A stretch of DNA of 64,000 nucleotides from Malurus cyaneus samueli (Eukaryota; Chordata; Aves; Passeriformes; Maluridae). Position numbers and translations under genes: made by a program. The stretch spans positions 57,833,020-57,897,019 of the forward strand of contig CM019236.1 in NCBI GenBank assembly GCA_009741485.1. The letters run 5' to 3'. The notes below the pieces were generated by a model, which worked only from the letters and a program-made list of their open reading frames with translations, was not told the origin of the DNA and searched no databases. Each line of letters opens with the position of its first letter. Positions within the stretch are counted from its first letter, which is position 1. Positions 63,001 to 64,000 of this stretch are shown piece by piece.

Positions 63001-64000
63001 TCCAGAATTTGTCATCTGGTATTTCATGTTTCTCTCTTTTTATTTTTTTTTCCTCCATCTTCACCAGTCTCCCCACCAGCAGCTCTAGCACTGCTCATTC
63101 TGCATCCATTTTGACTTCAGTATTTGAATAACATTTTCTTTATTGCACATGAGACATTTCAGTAAATCTGTATTCCAAACCTTCTGCAGTTATACAGTAT
63201 TTGAGTTGGCTCTATTCCTCTTTGGAAGGAGGATGATACTGCTTCTTGTGAACTAATAGTGGAGTACTATAATTTTTGCTAGTGATATTTATTTATATAA
63301 ATTATTTTAATATCTAATTTCTGACTAAAAATATAAAAACATTTTTAGACAAAATAAATCATATCATTGCCACCATAACTCATTTTAAAGACTAGGCAGC
63401 CAATAACTTATTGTCTTCAGTTTAGCAGCCTTTTACATTTTAGCAGTCTTTGCTTTATTTTTGTCTATGGAAAAAACAGAAAATGGTAAATTCTTTTCTT
63501 TTGCGAAAAGGAAACCACATATAAAAAAAAAAGCATTCAAATAATGGTTAAACAATGCTTTTTTGGTCCTTTTGCGCTTCCACCTATGTTGTTTCCTACT
63601 GCCCTTTTACAGTACCAGGTCTTGCCGTTTTTAATTTATTTAATTTTTTTTTCTTTTTAACTGTTGCCCTAGAAACTGATGTCTTGAGGGCAATACAGGC
63701 CCTCAGTGTGGACATCTTCCCAGGAGCAGAGGGATACTGGTAGCAGCAAGATTATTCCTTTGAGCTTAGGGAAATGAGCTCTTACACCAAGGGTGTAATG
63801 AACTGTTTATGGCAGAAACTGTTAGGCAAGAATTTCTGTAAGCTCATATAGGCAGTCCTTGGCCAGGGGAGAGTCCTCTAAATTGTCAGGGGTTGAGGAA
63901 ACTTGCATCCTACCTGGAGCCTGTAGTGGGCCTTCCAGTTCCTAGGCTCCACAGTCTCTTCTTTTTGGGGAGTTGTCATGCTTATTATTGGTAGACCAGA
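59757..64000 (+). other. GDA: GDA intron 1 (partial)
   Basis: Starts at the GTGAGT donor and runs to the window end. I found no sequence resembling GDA exon 2. After the CpG island the sequence is AT-rich and free of recognisable elements. Confidence 0.8.

Noticed and set aside
59757..64000. GDA exon 2
   Set aside because: No frame resembles the expected continuation of the enzyme; the intron extends beyond the window.
1..64000. CRISPR arrays, operons, tRNA or rRNA genes
   Set aside because: None was seen. The window is vertebrate nuclear DNA, and its repeats are simple repeats, LINEs and LTRs.

Overview
The window is nuclear DNA from a bird, probably a songbird. It has GT-AG introns, CpG-island promoters, several CR1 LINE copies (one ending in the typical ATTCTATGA-type 3' repeat) and long terminal repeats (LTRs) of the kinds common in passerine genomes. 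Gene order is ABHD17B (-), C9orf85 (+), GDA (+), the same as human 9q21.13. That human segment corresponds to the avian Z chromosome, so a Z location is likely, but it is inferred from synteny and not read from the sequence.

Layout. Positions 1-4940 are an intron of ABHD17B. Positions 4941-5415 are its first coding exon (155 codons plus 2 bases). Positions 5416-11063 are its 5'UTR intron. A CpG island at about 10,800-11,530 looks like a shared divergent promoter for ABHD17B (left) and C9orf85 (right). C9orf85 has four exons: 11414-11510, 20828-20934, 23241-23354 and 24179-24350, with poly(A) signals at 24499 and 24607. Exons 2-4 are intact and join in phase. Exon 1 can be recognised but appears to lack a base at two places, so the frame is broken as given. 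From about 24,630 to 59,200 lies roughly 34.5 kb of intergenic DNA without a recognisable gene. It holds CR1 fragments, solo LTRs, simple repeats and a 740-bp pyrimidine tract made of CCTCT then CCCCT units (54668-55408). A second CpG island (about 59,270-60,020) is the promoter of GDA. Its first coding exon is 59634-59756, and the window ends inside GDA intron 1.

How the genes relate. ABHD17B is a membrane-tethered alpha/beta-hydrolase that removes palmitate from proteins such as N-Ras and PSD-95. C9orf85 is a small conserved CxxC-rich (DUF2039) protein of unknown role. GDA (cypin) deaminates guanine to xanthine and in neurons binds PSD-95. No operon-like or defence-like system is present, and I did not find a novel gene system. 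The points most worth checking are the apparent frameshifts in C9orf85 exon 1, the long polypurine/polypyrimidine tract, a solo LTR with perfect 6-bp target duplications, and some unusual CR1 arrangements.
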